Shown piece by piece: positions 17,148-26,336 of a stretch of DNA of 64,000 nt. The notes beneath the pieces were generated by a model, which worked only from the letters and a program-made list of their open reading frames with translations, searched no databases and had not been told where the DNA came from. Source of the DNA: Shewanella litorisediminis (lineage in GTDB: Bacteria; Pseudomonadota; Gammaproteobacteria; Enterobacterales; Shewanellaceae). The translations under genes and the position numbers were made by a program. The stretch covers positions 620,501 through 684,500 of the forward strand of contig NZ_CP069213.1 of NCBI RefSeq assembly GCF_016834455.1, in the 5' to 3' direction. The stretch's first letter is position 1, and every line of letters begins with the position of its first letter.

Positions 17148-17825
17148 TTACTGGTTAGCCGTTGCTTCAGCGAAGGGAACTTCGGCATTGAAGGTCAGTG
17201 CCTCGCCGCTGTAAGGATGGGTGAAGCTTAAACTGGCGGCATGAAGCAGTAAGCGATCGGCAAGTGACTTCGCCAGTGGGTCGGCATAAAAGCCGTCACC
17301 GAGAATGGCATGCCCCAAGGCCATCATGTGTACCCTGAGTTGATGACTGCGGCCGGTAACGGGTGTCAGCCTTACCAGAGTCGAGCGTTTACCATAGCTG
17401 ATGACTTCAACATGGGTGAGGGAGGGTTTACCAATCTCATGGTCCACTTTCTGCTTGGGTCTGTTGGGCCAATCACAAATCAGCGGCAAATCAACGCTGC
17501 AATTGGCTTTCACATGGCCTGCCACCCGGGCAAAGTAAATTTTATGGGTTTCGCGGTCGCGAAATTGGCGTTTGAGCTCAACCTCAGCACTCTTTCGCAG
17601 GGCATAAACCATGACGCCGGAGGTCGCCATATCGAGGCGGTGAACCACCTGGCTATTGGGATGTTCGGCCTTAATCCGACTCCAGGCGCTGTCATGGTGG
17701 ATGGGATCCCGGCCGGGTACCGACAATAAGCCGCTGGGCTTATTGATCACTATGATGTCCTTGTCCTGATGCAATATATCCAGCCAGGGGGTGGTGGGTG
17801 GATTGTAGCTGAAATCGTCCATCAT
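17148..17825 (-). CDS. rluA: Dual-specificity tRNA/23S rRNA pseudouridine synthase RluA
   Basis: 225 residues from MMDDFSYNPPTTPWLDIL. Makes pseudouridine at 23S position 746 and tRNA position 32. The catalytic motif VVHRLDMATSGVMVYA contains the essential Asp; LPLICDWPNRPKQKV, TGRSHQLRVHMMALGH and LLLHAASLSFTHP are the other family blocks. E. coli RluA starts with nearly the same YNPP..PWL, which supports this start over a longer frame running 40 codons upstream. Convergent neighbours are absent; asnC lies downstream on the same strand, 78 bases away. Confidence 0.93.
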   Translation of the reverse strand: MMDDFSYNPPTTPWLDILHQDKDIIVINKPSGLLSVPGRDPIHHDSAWSRIKAEHPNSQVVHRLDMATSGVMVYALRKSAEVELKRQFRDRETHKIYFARVAGHVKANCSVDLPLICDWPNRPKQKVDHEIGKPSLTHVEVISYGKRSTLVRLTPVTGRSHQLRVHMMALGHAILGDGFYADPLAKSLADRLLLHAASLSFTHPYSGEALTFNAEVPFAEATANQ

Positions 17826-17977
17826 GGTTCTCGGTACGGCCTTAGGGGCGCTTAAGATACCCAAGGGGGCAAAGGGCGGCAAGCATAAAGCAGGCTTTCT
17901 TGGTTCTTTGCTTCCACTCCTTCGCCGATATTGATTAAATAACACAAAAATAAAGACTGAGTAACAAAGCGAACAGC

Positions 17978-20149
17978 ATGTTTAATAATAAAAAATACCG
18001 CCTCGGCCCCTACATGGTTATCCCTGAGCGGTGTGTAATAACCAACAATGGTTCCGACACCAAACTCGAATTTCGGGTCATGCAGGTATTGGTGTGCCTG
18101 CTTGAGCGAGCCGGTCGCCCCGTCACTCGGGATGAGCTGATTAAGGAAGTGTGGCGCGGTGGCCAGGTGTCAGACAACGCCATCAACAGGATTGTCGCTC
18201 AGCTGAGAAATGCGTTGGGCGATGATGCCCGTACCCAGCAAGTCATTCAAACTGTCCCCAAGGTCGGTTATTTGCTGATAGCGGAGGTGGAACCACTCGA
18301 GAGTCAACCTGTAACGCTGCCGGTCGCGACACTCCTTCCTGAACCCCACCATGTAAAGGCTCCCGAGGCAGCGATAGAAGCTGAGGGCAGTAAGCAGCTG
18401 AATTCGCCGAACACATCGGACAATAAGCCGGTCACTGGTCAGTCAAAGCATAGCTATCTTGTTCTGGCGGCCTATGCGATGGCGGGTGTACTCCTGTCGC
18501 TGTTGGCATTTGTGGTCTGGGATAGCGTGAGTCAAAGCCGCGAGGCGAAGTCCGAACCTGTGCAAGACAGCATTGCTTCTTTACTGCCTTTAACTTCACT
18601 TGAAGGGCAGGAGGTAGATCCTGTGTTGTCACCTGATGGCAACAAGCTGGCATTCGCCTTTCGGGATCTCAGTGCCAGTGAGTGGCGAATTCTGGTGCAG
18701 GATCTTACCACAGGGCAAGTTTCGCTGGCAGACAACGCCCCCACCGCAAATAACCAGCGCCACCCAGCCTGGAGCGATGATGGCGGCCATCTGGCGTACT
18801 TGAATTTCGATGGAAAAGGGCGTTGTGAACTCGTGCTGTTGGACTTGCTGACCCGACACGCGAAAGTCGTTTCCGAATGCGATAAAGCGACCCAATCCAG
18901 TGCGCTGGCGATAAGAGGGCAGGAGCTGTACTTTGTGGACTCTGATGGCGTTGGCGATTTTAAAAAGATCTATCAGGTTAACCTCAACACCCTCAAGAAA
19001 GAGCAGCTAAGCCGTCCCCACAGCATTGGCCGTGGCGATTATGGTCTGAGCTTATCTCCGGATAAGTCTCAAATGGCGGTGCTGAGAAACTTAAGCTGGT
19101 TTGATACCCAGTTGATGGTGTTTAACTTCAGCACCGGTGAGTGGCGTCAGGTGCTCAAGGTGGGCTACCCCTTGAAGAGCGTAGCCTGGTCGCAAGATGG
19201 TAAGGGACTCATTTATCGCGCCGAAGAAGGGCAGCTGCACCGTTACGATTTGGACACGGGAGAGCGTGTTCGCCTGACCAAGATACTGCAGGAAATCAAC
19301 TCACCCCGCTCTAACAGCAAGGGCCAAACGGCTGCCGTCGTAGGCGAGCTGATGGAGGAGGAGCTGTGGCATTGGTCAGTACCGGGCAATACCAAACCCG
19401 AACCATGGGTGTCATCCAGTCGACGTGATTATCGCGGCGCCATGAGTCCCGATGGGGCATTAACTGCCTTCGTGTCTAATAGAACCGGCCTGCCACAAAT
19501 ATGGCTAAGGCGGATAAATGGTGAAGAAATAAAGCTTACCCATTTCGACAGGTTTTCATTTATAGACGAGTTGACTTTTTCCCCTAACGGTAAATTATTG
19601 GCAGGCACCATTAATGGTGCTGCCTTTACTTTGGAACTCGCCAAATCCGAGATTCATTTTATTCCGGGAAGAACATCTGTCAGAAATATTTCATTTGGGA
19701 TGAGTGCAGATGAATTGGTTATGTTTTCATCAGAGGCCGGTAAGCGGCAAATTCAGCTGGTGGATATGAATACTGGAAAGATGCTGAATCTATTGGCAGA
19801 AAATGGTTTTTCCGGAAAGTTCGATAGAGTCTCCGGCGAGTTTTATTATTCGAAAATGAACAGTTCAGGTATATGGAAGTTAACCCAAGGCGTGGAGACG
19901 CAAGTAACCGATAAGGTAACCCCACTTTTTTCCGGTGGTTGGCATGTGGCCGATGGCAGAATCTGGTATCTGAAGAGTGAGGAAGGATTAACCAAACTAA
20001 TAGAGCTGGACGTCAATCATGCCAGGGAGAACGCGCATCCGATACCAATTGCCAATGTGTCTATGAACACATTATCAATGACAAACAATAACCAAGTGCT
20101 TTTATCCGTGCTGGCCAATGCCAATACGGATATTTTTATTGTGAAATAA
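17978..20149 (+). CDS. CadC/ToxR-like membrane regulator with beta-propeller sensor
   Basis: 723 residues. Cytoplasmic winged-helix domain of OmpR/ToxR type (about 1-105: LEFRVMQVLVCLLERAGRPV, then DNAINRIVAQLRNALGDDA and IQTVPKVGYLL), a linker, one transmembrane helix (about 160-184, VLAAYAMAGVLLSLLAFVVW), then about 530 periplasmic residues with repeated LSPDG/LAFAF-type blades like the TolB propeller. Such one-component regulators sense a signal outside and bind promoters while staying in the inner membrane. The signal is unknown. The last third is lower in GC than the first. The next genes downstream on the same strand are two tiny ORFs. Confidence 0.88.
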   Translation: MFNNKKYRLGPYMVIPERCVITNNGSDTKLEFRVMQVLVCLLERAGRPVTRDELIKEVWRGGQVSDNAINRIVAQLRNALGDDARTQQVIQTVPKVGYLLIAEVEPLESQPVTLPVATLLPEPHHVKAPEAAIEAEGSKQLNSPNTSDNKPVTGQSKHSYLVLAAYAMAGVLLSLLAFVVWDSVSQSREAKSEPVQDSIASLLPLTSLEGQEVDPVLSPDGNKLAFAFRDLSASEWRILVQDLTTGQVSLADNAPTANNQRHPAWSDDGGHLAYLNFDGKGRCELVLLDLLTRHAKVVSECDKATQSSALAIRGQELYFVDSDGVGDFKKIYQVNLNTLKKEQLSRPHSIGRGDYGLSLSPDKSQMAVLRNLSWFDTQLMVFNFSTGEWRQVLKVGYPLKSVAWSQDGKGLIYRAEEGQLHRYDLDTGERVRLTKILQEINSPRSNSKGQTAAVVGELMEEELWHWSVPGNTKPEPWVSSSRRDYRGAMSPDGALTAFVSNRTGLPQIWLRRINGEEIKLTHFDRFSFIDELTFSPNGKLLAGTINGAAFTLELAKSEIHFIPGRTSVRNISFGMSADELVMFSSEAGKRQIQLVDMNTGKMLNLLAENGFSGKFDRVSGEFYYSKMNSSGIWKLTQGVETQVTDKVTPLFSGGWHVADGRIWYLKSEEGLTKLIELDVNHARENAHPIPIANVSMNTLSMTNNNQVLLSVLANANTDIFIVK

Positions 20150-20476
20150 ATCAATGGCATATCTGTTAGTCACTTTTTCGTAACCTTTTCCTTGTCGCCA
20201 AATCTGAACGCCCGGGCCTACTGTTGAACCCATCAACTGGCCCGGTTGCGCACAACAAAGACGCCTTACCCTGAGTCGCTTTGATTTGCTATTCCGCTGG
20301 TCGCAAAAAGCAATGGCGCATCCCCGTGGCCGGGTCGGTTGATAATTAATGTATTAACTGTGGGATATGTGAGTCTCCCCATGTCGTTTATCGATTGGAA
20401 AGTGACTCTCGGTATTCTGCAGCCATTTATCAGCCTTGTTTCATTAAGCCCTTTTTTGGCGTGGAGAGTTTTGGTC
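20150..20476. other. Intergenic region after the CadC-like gene
   Basis: About 327 bases. It holds a hairpin CCGGGCC / GGCCCGG with an inner GTTGA / TCAAC pair (20212-20245) lacking a T-run, which may stabilise or terminate the regulator transcript. AT-rich sequence before 20477 probably carries a promoter for the small ORF there; no boxes are clear. Confidence 0.5.
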
Positions 20477-20662
20477 ATGAAAAAGTATATCACTATGTTA
20501 TCAGCTGCAGCCCTTTCAACTGTCTTTGCTGTGCCATTTTACATGTCGCATGTAGAAAACAAGCAGCAGGAAGAAACTCCCAAGCTTGCTATTTGTGAGC
20601 CATTTCCAGATTGCATTATTTATCGTGTAGATGACAACGGCGAATTGACACAAGAGCGTTAA
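20477..20662 (+). CDS. Small exported or membrane-anchored protein (61 aa)
   Basis: 61 residues from the ATG preceded by GGAGAG. The N-terminus MKKYITMLSAAALSTVFAVP is a textbook signal sequence or anchor. The remaining ~35 residues are acidic and polar and contain two cysteines eight residues apart (ICEPFPDC). No family is recognised. It lies beyond the CadC-like regulator and before another tiny membrane protein, so a shared role is possible but not shown. Confidence 0.55.
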   Translation: MKKYITMLSAAALSTVFAVPFYMSHVENKQQEETPKLAICEPFPDCIIYRVDDNGELTQER

Positions 20663-20756
20663 TTAAGTTGGCAAACACCGGTTGTGATTTATTCCCTATT
20701 TTAATTAGCGAAGTATGTCGTTAATTGAATACCTGCGAAATAAAAGAAGGTAGCTT

Positions 20757-20879
20757 ATGTGGTCTATCAGTCTATATATCGTGGGGGCACTGAGTGGATT
20801 ATTTATAATCTATTACGTGTTCATCAATGTGGTTCTTGCGTCCGAGGAATCATGTTTGCTCGACCAAAAGGACGACTAA
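20757..20879 (+). CDS. Tiny single-pass membrane protein (40 aa)
   Basis: 40 codons and a stop. The ATG follows AGAAGG at six bases, a strong ribosome site. One hydrophobic helix spans about residues 4-28 (ISLYIVGALSGLFIIYYVF), and the tail is acidic and ends DQKDD, so the tail charge alone suggests no clear positive-inside side. A good terminator comes 20 bases after the stop, which supports a genuine gene end. Function unknown; small membrane proteins of this type often modulate larger membrane partners. Confidence 0.6.
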   Translation: MWSISLYIVGALSGLFIIYYVFINVVLASEESCLLDQKDD

Positions 20880-20896
20880 ATCTCCCTTTCCGCCAA

Positions 20897-20933
20897 AGCC
20901 GGCACCTTGAGTATTCTTGGTGCCGCTTTTTAT
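20897..20933 (+). terminator. Terminator after the 40-aa gene
   Basis: CGGCACC / GGTGCCG stem with a 13-base loop, followed by CTTTTTATTT. Confidence 0.8.
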
Positions 20934-20938
20934 TTGGG

Positions 20939-21226
20939 CTAGAGACCGGCATCTCTTAAGTGCATGATGGCAAAGGTCCACACCACAAATGCCAGGGTGC
21001 AGTGTACCAGCGCATAAAATCCCTGGTCGAGACGCCGCATTCCCCGGGAATGCCAAATAAGCCAGCCGTGGGCAATCAGGATGAGAGGGTACATCGCCAG
21101 TAAAGGATAATAAAAGATGGGGTTACCCAGCCCTGCGATGGCGCGCCCCAACAGAGCCCACAGCACAATGAAGCCTGTCATCAGGGGCGGGATGGCATTT
21201 CGGTATTGATCCGGGTACGGAAACAT
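20939..21226 (-). CDS. Small multi-pass membrane protein
   Basis: 95 residues from MFPYPDQYRN; the ATG is two bases past the upstream stop. Three hydrophobic segments (about 15-33, 40-57, 73-90) separated by short loops with RGMRR indicate an inner-membrane protein. No family recognised. It is the last gene of a three-gene minus-strand operon with a methyltransferase and another membrane protein. Confidence 0.7.
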   Translation of the reverse strand: MFPYPDQYRNAIPPLMTGFIVLWALLGRAIAGLGNPIFYYPLLAMYPLILIAHGWLIWHSRGMRRLDQGFYALVHCTLAFVVWTFAIMHLRDAGL

Positions 21227-21228
21227 AG

Positions 21229-21753
21229 TCAATCCAGAGGTTTGCGGCAGATGATTGTGGCTTTATAGGCGCCGCTGCCACCGGGTGTCTCGGGTGTGTC
21301 CTCACCATAATACAGTTGCTCCCAGTCAGTAAAGCGCTCTGTGAGTTCGTTAGTGCCCAGCAGGAATGCCGGATTTCTGGGTCTGCCGATACTGGCCTGT
21401 GCTTCGGTGAAGGTTTCATAAACCAGTATTCCACCTGGCAATACAGAATCCCGAATCCATGGCCAGAGCGGCCGGTGCAGGTAATTGAATACCAAAACCA
21501 CGTCGAACTGTCCCAGAGAAGCTGTGACTCCTTGCTCAAGGTCGAACTGCTGTATGTCGGCTCTGGGATTCTCTTGTATCTGGGACGGAAGCGAGGCGGT
21601 TATCCGATCGACAAAACTGACACTGTGTCCACGCTCCAGAAACCACATACCGTTGCGGCCTGTACCACAGGCCAAATCCAGCACACGCAATGGTTGCATC
21701 GGAGCAAACCATTGAGGGAATGCATCGAAAAGTGCTGAGGGGGCAAGGGTCAT
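21229..21753 (-). CDS. SAM-dependent methyltransferase, TehB-like
   Basis: 174 residues. Motif I VLDLACGTGRNGMWFLERG binds S-adenosylmethionine; DIQQFDLEQG and FDVVLVFNYLHRPLW are motifs II-IV; then LPGGILVYETFTEAQ. The small size and the NYLHR plus FLLGTNEL segments resemble TehB-type or thiopurine-like methyltransferases. The acceptor is unknown. The start overlaps the upstream gene's stop (ATGA) and the downstream gene starts two bases after its stop, so the three genes are coupled. Confidence 0.85.
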   Translation of the reverse strand: MTLAPSALFDAFPQWFAPMQPLRVLDLACGTGRNGMWFLERGHSVSFVDRITASLPSQIQENPRADIQQFDLEQGVTASLGQFDVVLVFNYLHRPLWPWIRDSVLPGGILVYETFTEAQASIGRPRNPAFLLGTNELTERFTDWEQLYYGEDTPETPGGSGAYKATIICRKPLD

Positions 21754-22160
21754 CCTTTGATTTCCTTGCGGCTTTCTATACGGCGTCTGTGCCAGATGGA
21801 GTAATGCCTGAGTCCAGCGGGGCCATGGGACACCAGCACAGAAAGCAGCAAAATGACCACAAACAGCAGAGCTTTATGCTCTGGAAAAGGCACGAACAGG
21901 CACAGCAGCCCCAGCTTGGCCAGGGTGAGCACCCCTTTCAGTTGGATAAGCCAGCGCCAGTCACGCAGAATTTCCCAGCCCATCAAGAGGCTGCCACTTA
22001 CAACGGCTAATAGCCAAAAGTCTTGCCACTCGGTCTTGGCAAGATGGAACAGCACGCCACCACCCACACCACAAACCCCGAGCAAGTGCAGTGCCCTGAG
22101 GCTGGTTTTACCTATACGCTGGATCCAAAAACTGGATTCGGAGAGCTCTTTGTTGGCCAT
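21750..22160 (-). CDS. Membrane protein of unknown function
   Basis: 136 residues from MANKELSESSFWIQRIG; a longer frame exists, but its extra N-terminus is Cys/Gln-rich and unlike a protein start. Four hydrophobic segments (LHLLGVCGVGGGVLFHL; FWLLAVVSGSLLMGW; VLTLAKLGLLCLFVPF; LLFVVILLLSVLV) mark an inner-membrane protein, ending in a basic tail RRRIESRKEIKG. The stop overlaps the methyltransferase start. No clear ribosome site, so the exact start is uncertain. Confidence 0.65.
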   Translation of the reverse strand: MANKELSESSFWIQRIGKTSLRALHLLGVCGVGGGVLFHLAKTEWQDFWLLAVVSGSLLMGWEILRDWRWLIQLKGVLTLAKLGLLCLFVPFPEHKALLFVVILLLSVLVSHGPAGLRHYSIWHRRRIESRKEIKG

Positions 22161-22522
22161 TTGCTGTATCTGCTGACATTGATAATGGCAGCATACCAGC
22201 TGTGTGCATACCGTGGGAGTTCTGCGGCAATAAACCAACAAATCTGATGTCTTTTTATTGATAAAGTGTTGCCCCGTCGACATTTTTACCGTGGCGCCTG
22301 TGATCGGCTTCAATCATTGACGGAAAAGCTTGCCTGCACCGGCAATTAGCAATTTGCAAAGGATTTTTGGTGGAAAGACTGTGACTCACCCGAAAAAATA
22401 CCCCTTTAGATAGTGCTACTATTTTTACGGTGGTTAGTGTTTTGCTCCGAATATTAAGAGTAATTAAGCGTAAAACACGCCATTTAAATACCTCTTTATA
22501 AGTAGTTTTTGGAGGAACACTT
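22161..22522. other. Upstream region of fccA
   Basis: About 360 bases between the membrane-protein gene and fccA. It carries a strong GGAGG ribosome site seven bases before the fccA ATG and AT-rich promoter-like sequence around 22400-22500. I could not find a convincing CRP or FNR site by eye. Confidence 0.5.
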
Positions 22523-24304
22523 ATGTTCACGGGAGCGATGAAAAAAACGGTACTGGCGGCACTGATCTCCGGGATCATGGCGGGCACTGCATGGGCGGGT
22601 GCCGATAACCTGGCCGATTTCCACGGTGACAACGGTTGCGACAGCTGTCACCAAAGCGACAAAGGACCCAGCAACGACAACCTGACCTTTGAAAACGGCC
22701 AATGCGTCAGTTGCCATGGCAGCCTTACTGAAGTAGCCGAAGGAGAGCGCGAAGGCATTGTCTCTCCCCACAAATCACACCTGATTGGCGATATTGCCTG
22801 TACCAGCTGCCACAAAGGCCACGAAAAGTCTGTTACTTACTGCGATGCTTGCCATAACTTCGGTTATGAGATCCCCTTCGCCGGTAAGTGGGAGCGCAAG
22901 TTTGTGCCTGTGGATGCAGATAAAGCCGCCCAGGATAAGGCCATTGCCGCCGGTCCCCGTGAAACCACCGATGTGGTCATCATAGGTTCGGGTGGTGCTG
23001 GGCTTGCGGCCGCCGTATCGGCCCGCGATGCCGGGGCCAAGGTCGTGGTACTCGAGAAAGAACCTGTACCGGGTGGTAACACCAAGCTTGCAGCAGGTGG
23101 TATGAACGCCGCCGAAACCAAACCTCAGGCCAAGCTGGGCATTGTTGATAAAAAGCAGATCATGATTGACGACACCATGAAAGGTGGTCGCAATATCAAC
23201 AATCCTGAGCTGGTAAAAGTGCTGGCCAATAACTCTTCCGACTCCATTGATTGGCTGACTGCCCTGGGCGCAGACATGAATGACGTTGGCCGTATGGGTG
23301 GTGCAAGCGTTAACCGCAGCCACCGCCCAACCGGTGGTGCCGGTGTGGGCGCGCACGTGGCGCAGGCACTGTGGGATGCCGCAGTTGCACGTGAAGCTGA
23401 TATTCGCCTCAACAGCCGTGTGGTGCGCATTCTGGAAGACGGCGCCGGTCAGGTTACCGGTGTGCTGGTGCAGGGTGCCTATACAGGTTATTACGTGATC
23501 AAGGCCGATGCTGTGGTGGTTGCCACCGGTGGCTTTGCCAAAAACAACGATCGCGTTGCCAAGTACGATGCCAAACTTAAAGGCTTTAAAGCCACCAACC
23601 ACCCCGGTGCCACAGGTGACGGTTTGGATGTAGCCACCCAGGCCGGTGCTGACACAGTGGATCTGGAATACGTTCAGGCGCACCCAACTTACAGCCCTGT
23701 GGGCGGTGTGATGGTGACTGAAGCGGTGCGCGGTAATGGTGCTATTCTGGTTAACCGCGAAGGCAAGCGCTTCGTGAACGAAATCACTACCCGGGATAAG
23801 GCGTCTGCTGCGATTTTGGCCCAGAAAGGTGAGAGTGCATATCTGCTGTTTGATGACTCAGTACGTAAGAGCCTGAGCAAAATCGAGGGCTACGTGCACC
23901 TTAAGATTGTGAACGAAGGCAAAACCGTAAAAGAACTGGCCGACAAGTTAGGTATGCCAGCGGCCGAGCTCGAAAAGACCATAGGTACCTACAATGGCTT
24001 TGTGAAGAGCGGCAAAGACGAGCAGTTTGAACGGGCCGACATGCCACGGGAGCTGGCGAGCGCACCTTACTATGCCATCGAAGTGGCTCCGGCCGTGCAC
24101 CACACCATGGGCGGTGTGAAGATTGACACCAAGGCCGAGGTTGTAAGCAAAGAAGGCAAGCTCATCAAGGGCATGTATGCCGCCGGTGAAGTGACTGGTG
24201 GTGTGCACGGTGCCAACCGTCTGGGCGGTAACGCCATCTCCGATATCGTGACCTTTGGTCGTATCGCAGGTGCCGAAGCGGCCAAGTTTGCGAAAGACAA
24301 CTGA
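22523..24304 (+). CDS. fccA: Periplasmic flavocytochrome c fumarate reductase
   Basis: 593 residues; start chosen for GGAGG seven bases upstream. Signal peptide ends near AWA-GA. The N-terminal cytochrome domain has four c-heme sites, CDSCH, CVSCH, CTSCH and CDACH (residues about 33-115). The flavoprotein domain begins at [19 protein letters not shown] and contains [47 protein letters not shown] and [18 protein letters not shown] with the catalytic Arg. The end, [19 protein letters not shown], is diagnostic. It takes electrons from CymA and reduces fumarate to succinate in anaerobic respiration. Close over its length to S. oneidensis FccA. Confidence 0.96.
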   Translation: MFTGAMKKTVLAALISGIMAGTAWAGADNLADFHGDNGCDSCHQSDKGPSNDNLTFENGQCVSCHGSLTEVAEGEREGIVSPHKSHLIGDIACTSCHKGHEKSVTYCDACHNFGYEIPFAGKWERKFVPVDADKAAQDKAIAAGPRETTDVVIIGSGGAGLAAAVSARDAGAKVVVLEKEPVPGGNTKLAAGGMNAAETKPQAKLGIVDKKQIMIDDTMKGGRNINNPELVKVLANNSSDSIDWLTALGADMNDVGRMGGASVNRSHRPTGGAGVGAHVAQALWDAAVAREADIRLNSRVVRILEDGAGQVTGVLVQGAYTGYYVIKADAVVVATGGFAKNNDRVAKYDAKLKGFKATNHPGATGDGLDVATQAGADTVDLEYVQAHPTYSPVGGVMVTEAVRGNGAILVNREGKRFVNEITTRDKASAAILAQKGESAYLLFDDSVRKSLSKIEGYVHLKIVNEGKTVKELADKLGMPAAELEKTIGTYNGFVKSGKDEQFERADMPRELASAPYYAIEVAPAVHHTMGGVKIDTKAEVVSKEGKLIKGMYAAGEVTGGVHGANRLGGNAISDIVTFGRIAGAEAAKFAKDN

Positions 24305-24344
24305 TCTTCCTTAGCACGGAGTGGGCACCTGGGTGCCCAGCCTC

Positions 24345-24370
24345 AGGCGGCCCTTTGGGCCGCTTTTTTA
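24345..24370 (+). terminator. Terminator of fccA
   Basis: GCGGCCC-TTT-GGGCCGC followed by TTTTTTA. Confidence 0.9.
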
Positions 24371-24474
24371 TTGGCCTTGCTCAGCAAAGGTGATCTGCTT
24401 CACCTTTCTGGCGACGACAGCCATGCAGAATTGGCTTACACTGCGGCCATTCACGCAATTCTCAGGACATTCCC

Positions 24475-25464
24475 ATGAAAATCGGATTCTTCAGCGCCAA
24501 ACACTACGATATGCAGCACTTTGACCGTACCAATGCCGGGTTCGGCGCTCATATCGAATACTTCGATTCCAGATTGTGCATGCAAACCGTCAAGCTTGCT
24601 TACGGCTTTGAAGTGATTTGTGCCTTTGTGAACGACGAACTATCGGCCGAAGTCCTGAATGAGCTCCATGGCAATGGTACCCGGGTAATCGCCATGCGCT
24701 GCGCCGGCTTCAACAATGTGGATCTGGAAGAGGCCAAACGCCTGGGTATGACGGTGGTGAACGTACCCGCTTATTCCCCCGAGTCAGTGGCAGAGCACAC
24801 GGTTGCCCTGATGCTGACCCTGAACCGCAAAATTCACAAAGCTTATCAGCGTACCCGTGATGCCAATTTCTCACTTGAAGGCTTGGTGGGATTCAACATG
24901 CATGGCAAAACCGTTGGCGTGATAGGCACGGGGAAAATTGGTCTGGCGACCATTCGCATCCTGCTGGGTTTTGGTTGCAAGGTAGTGGCCTTTGACCCCT
25001 TCCCGAGTCAGGCAGTGGAAGCCCTCGGGGTGCCTTATCTGGGGTTGGATGAATTGCTGCAGCAATGCGACGTGGTGAGCCTGCATTGTCCGCTGACCAA
25101 GGAAAACCATCACCTGCTGCGGGCCGAAACCTTCGCCAAAATGAAACCGGGTGTCATGGTCATCAACACCAGTCGTGGTGGTCTGCTCAACGCCTTTGAT
25201 GCCATGGAGGCCCTGAAGGTCGGTCAAATTGGCGCACTCGGGCTCGATGTGTACGAAAACGAAAAAGAGCTCTTTTTCGAAGACAAGTCCAACGAGGTCA
25301 TTCAGGACGATGTGTTCCGCCGTCTGTCGGCTTGTCATAACGTGGTCTTCACCGGCCACCAGGCGTTTTTGACCGAAGAGGCCCTGGGCGCCATTGCCAC
25401 CACTACCCTGACCAATGTGCAAAAGGCCCTTGCAGGTGAGCGCTGTGGCAACGAACTTTTCTGA
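24475..25464 (+). CDS. ldhA: D-lactate dehydrogenase (fermentative)
   Basis: 329 residues, the same length as E. coli LdhA and collinear with it. Reduces pyruvate to D-lactate with NADH in the cytosol, regenerating NAD+ without oxygen. Motifs: MRCAGFNNVDLEEAK, the dinucleotide fold VGVIGTGKIGLATIRIL (about 148-164), the catalytic Arg in NTSRGGLLN, Glu in GLDVYENEKELFFEDKSN, and His in FTGHQAFLTEEAL. AGGA lies eight bases before the ATG. It sits after fccA, consistent with an anaerobic-metabolism cluster, but has its own transcription unit. Confidence 0.96.
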   Translation: MKIGFFSAKHYDMQHFDRTNAGFGAHIEYFDSRLCMQTVKLAYGFEVICAFVNDELSAEVLNELHGNGTRVIAMRCAGFNNVDLEEAKRLGMTVVNVPAYSPESVAEHTVALMLTLNRKIHKAYQRTRDANFSLEGLVGFNMHGKTVGVIGTGKIGLATIRILLGFGCKVVAFDPFPSQAVEALGVPYLGLDELLQQCDVVSLHCPLTKENHHLLRAETFAKMKPGVMVINTSRGGLLNAFDAMEALKVGQIGALGLDVYENEKELFFEDKSNEVIQDDVFRRLSACHNVVFTGHQAFLTEEALGAIATTTLTNVQKALAGERCGNELF

Positions 25465-25531
25465 TGATCGGCGCTGACAGCGGCGACGGGGCTTGCTAGA
25501 TTGAGTGCACTGTTAATTCCAGGAGGTCCCG

Positions 25532-26266
25532 ATGCGCGTCTGTGCAGAACACCATGTTATCAATACCGCTACCGGCCCCATGGGCACCCGGGTTTATCGC
25601 CCAGCAGCACCGGGCAGTTTTCCGGCTATTTTGTTTTATTCTGAAATTTTTCAGGAGACAGCGCCCATCAGCCGCATGGCCACAGTGCTTGCCGGGCACG
25701 GATTCGTGGTCTTGGTGCCGGAAATCTTTCACGAGCTGAACCCCGCCGGTACTGTGCTCGGATACGATGATGTGGGTAAAGACAAGGGCAACAGTGACAA
25801 GGCCACCAAACCCCTTGAAAGCCACGACAGCGATACCGCCGCCATGGTGGACTTTGTGCGCCGTCAGCCCTGGTGCCAGGGCAAAATAGGCGCCATGGGT
25901 GTTTGTATCGGCGGCCATCTGGCTTATCGCGCTGCGGTTAACCCGGATGTGGCGGCGGCTTTTTGCCTGTATGCCACCGACATCCACTCGGGTACTATTC
26001 CCAGTCAGCTGGGTAACGACTCCCTCAGTCGCACCCGCGACATCCGAGGCGAACTCTATATGGTGTTTGGCAAGCAAGATCCCCATGTGTCAGGTGAGGG
26101 GCGCAGGCTTATCCAGCAAAATTTGGAACACCACGGCGTGAATCACAGCTGGCTCGAAGTCAATGCCGAGCATGCCTTTATGCGGGATGGCGATGCCCGC
26201 CATGACCCAGCCCTGGCGCTGGAGATGTACCAAAGCGCCATCGCCTTGTTTCAGCGAACCTTATAA
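25532..26266 (+). CDS. Dienelactone hydrolase family protein
   Basis: 244 residues; AGGAGG precedes the ATG. Alpha/beta hydrolase with a cysteine nucleophile in MGVCIGGHLAYRA, Asp in KQDPHVSG and His in NAEHAFMRDG, the Cys-Asp-His triad of dienelactone hydrolases. No signal peptide. In catabolic pathways the family opens dienelactone rings; genome-wide members like this one have unknown substrates, and no aromatic-degradation genes are nearby. A bidirectional-looking terminator follows. Confidence 0.85.
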   Translation: MRVCAEHHVINTATGPMGTRVYRPAAPGSFPAILFYSEIFQETAPISRMATVLAGHGFVVLVPEIFHELNPAGTVLGYDDVGKDKGNSDKATKPLESHDSDTAAMVDFVRRQPWCQGKIGAMGVCIGGHLAYRAAVNPDVAAAFCLYATDIHSGTIPSQLGNDSLSRTRDIRGELYMVFGKQDPHVSGEGRRLIQQNLEHHGVNHSWLEVNAEHAFMRDGDARHDPALALEMYQSAIALFQRTL

Positions 26267-26267
26267 G

Positions 26268-26293
26268 AAAAAGCGGCCTCAGGGCCGCTTTTT
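26268..26293. terminator. Terminator between the hydrolase and mscS-like genes
   Basis: AAAGCGGCC-TCAG-GGCCGCTTT with flanking A and T runs; suits both convergent genes. Confidence 0.85.
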
Positions 26294-26336
26294 CGTTCTG
26301 TTCTTTTGTCCGCAGTTTTTGCTTTTTCGTCCGGCG

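Noticed and set aside
20939..22160. Tellurite resistance operon
   Set aside because: The methyltransferase is TehB-like in length and motifs, but the two membrane proteins do not resemble TehA, so a resistance label is not justified.
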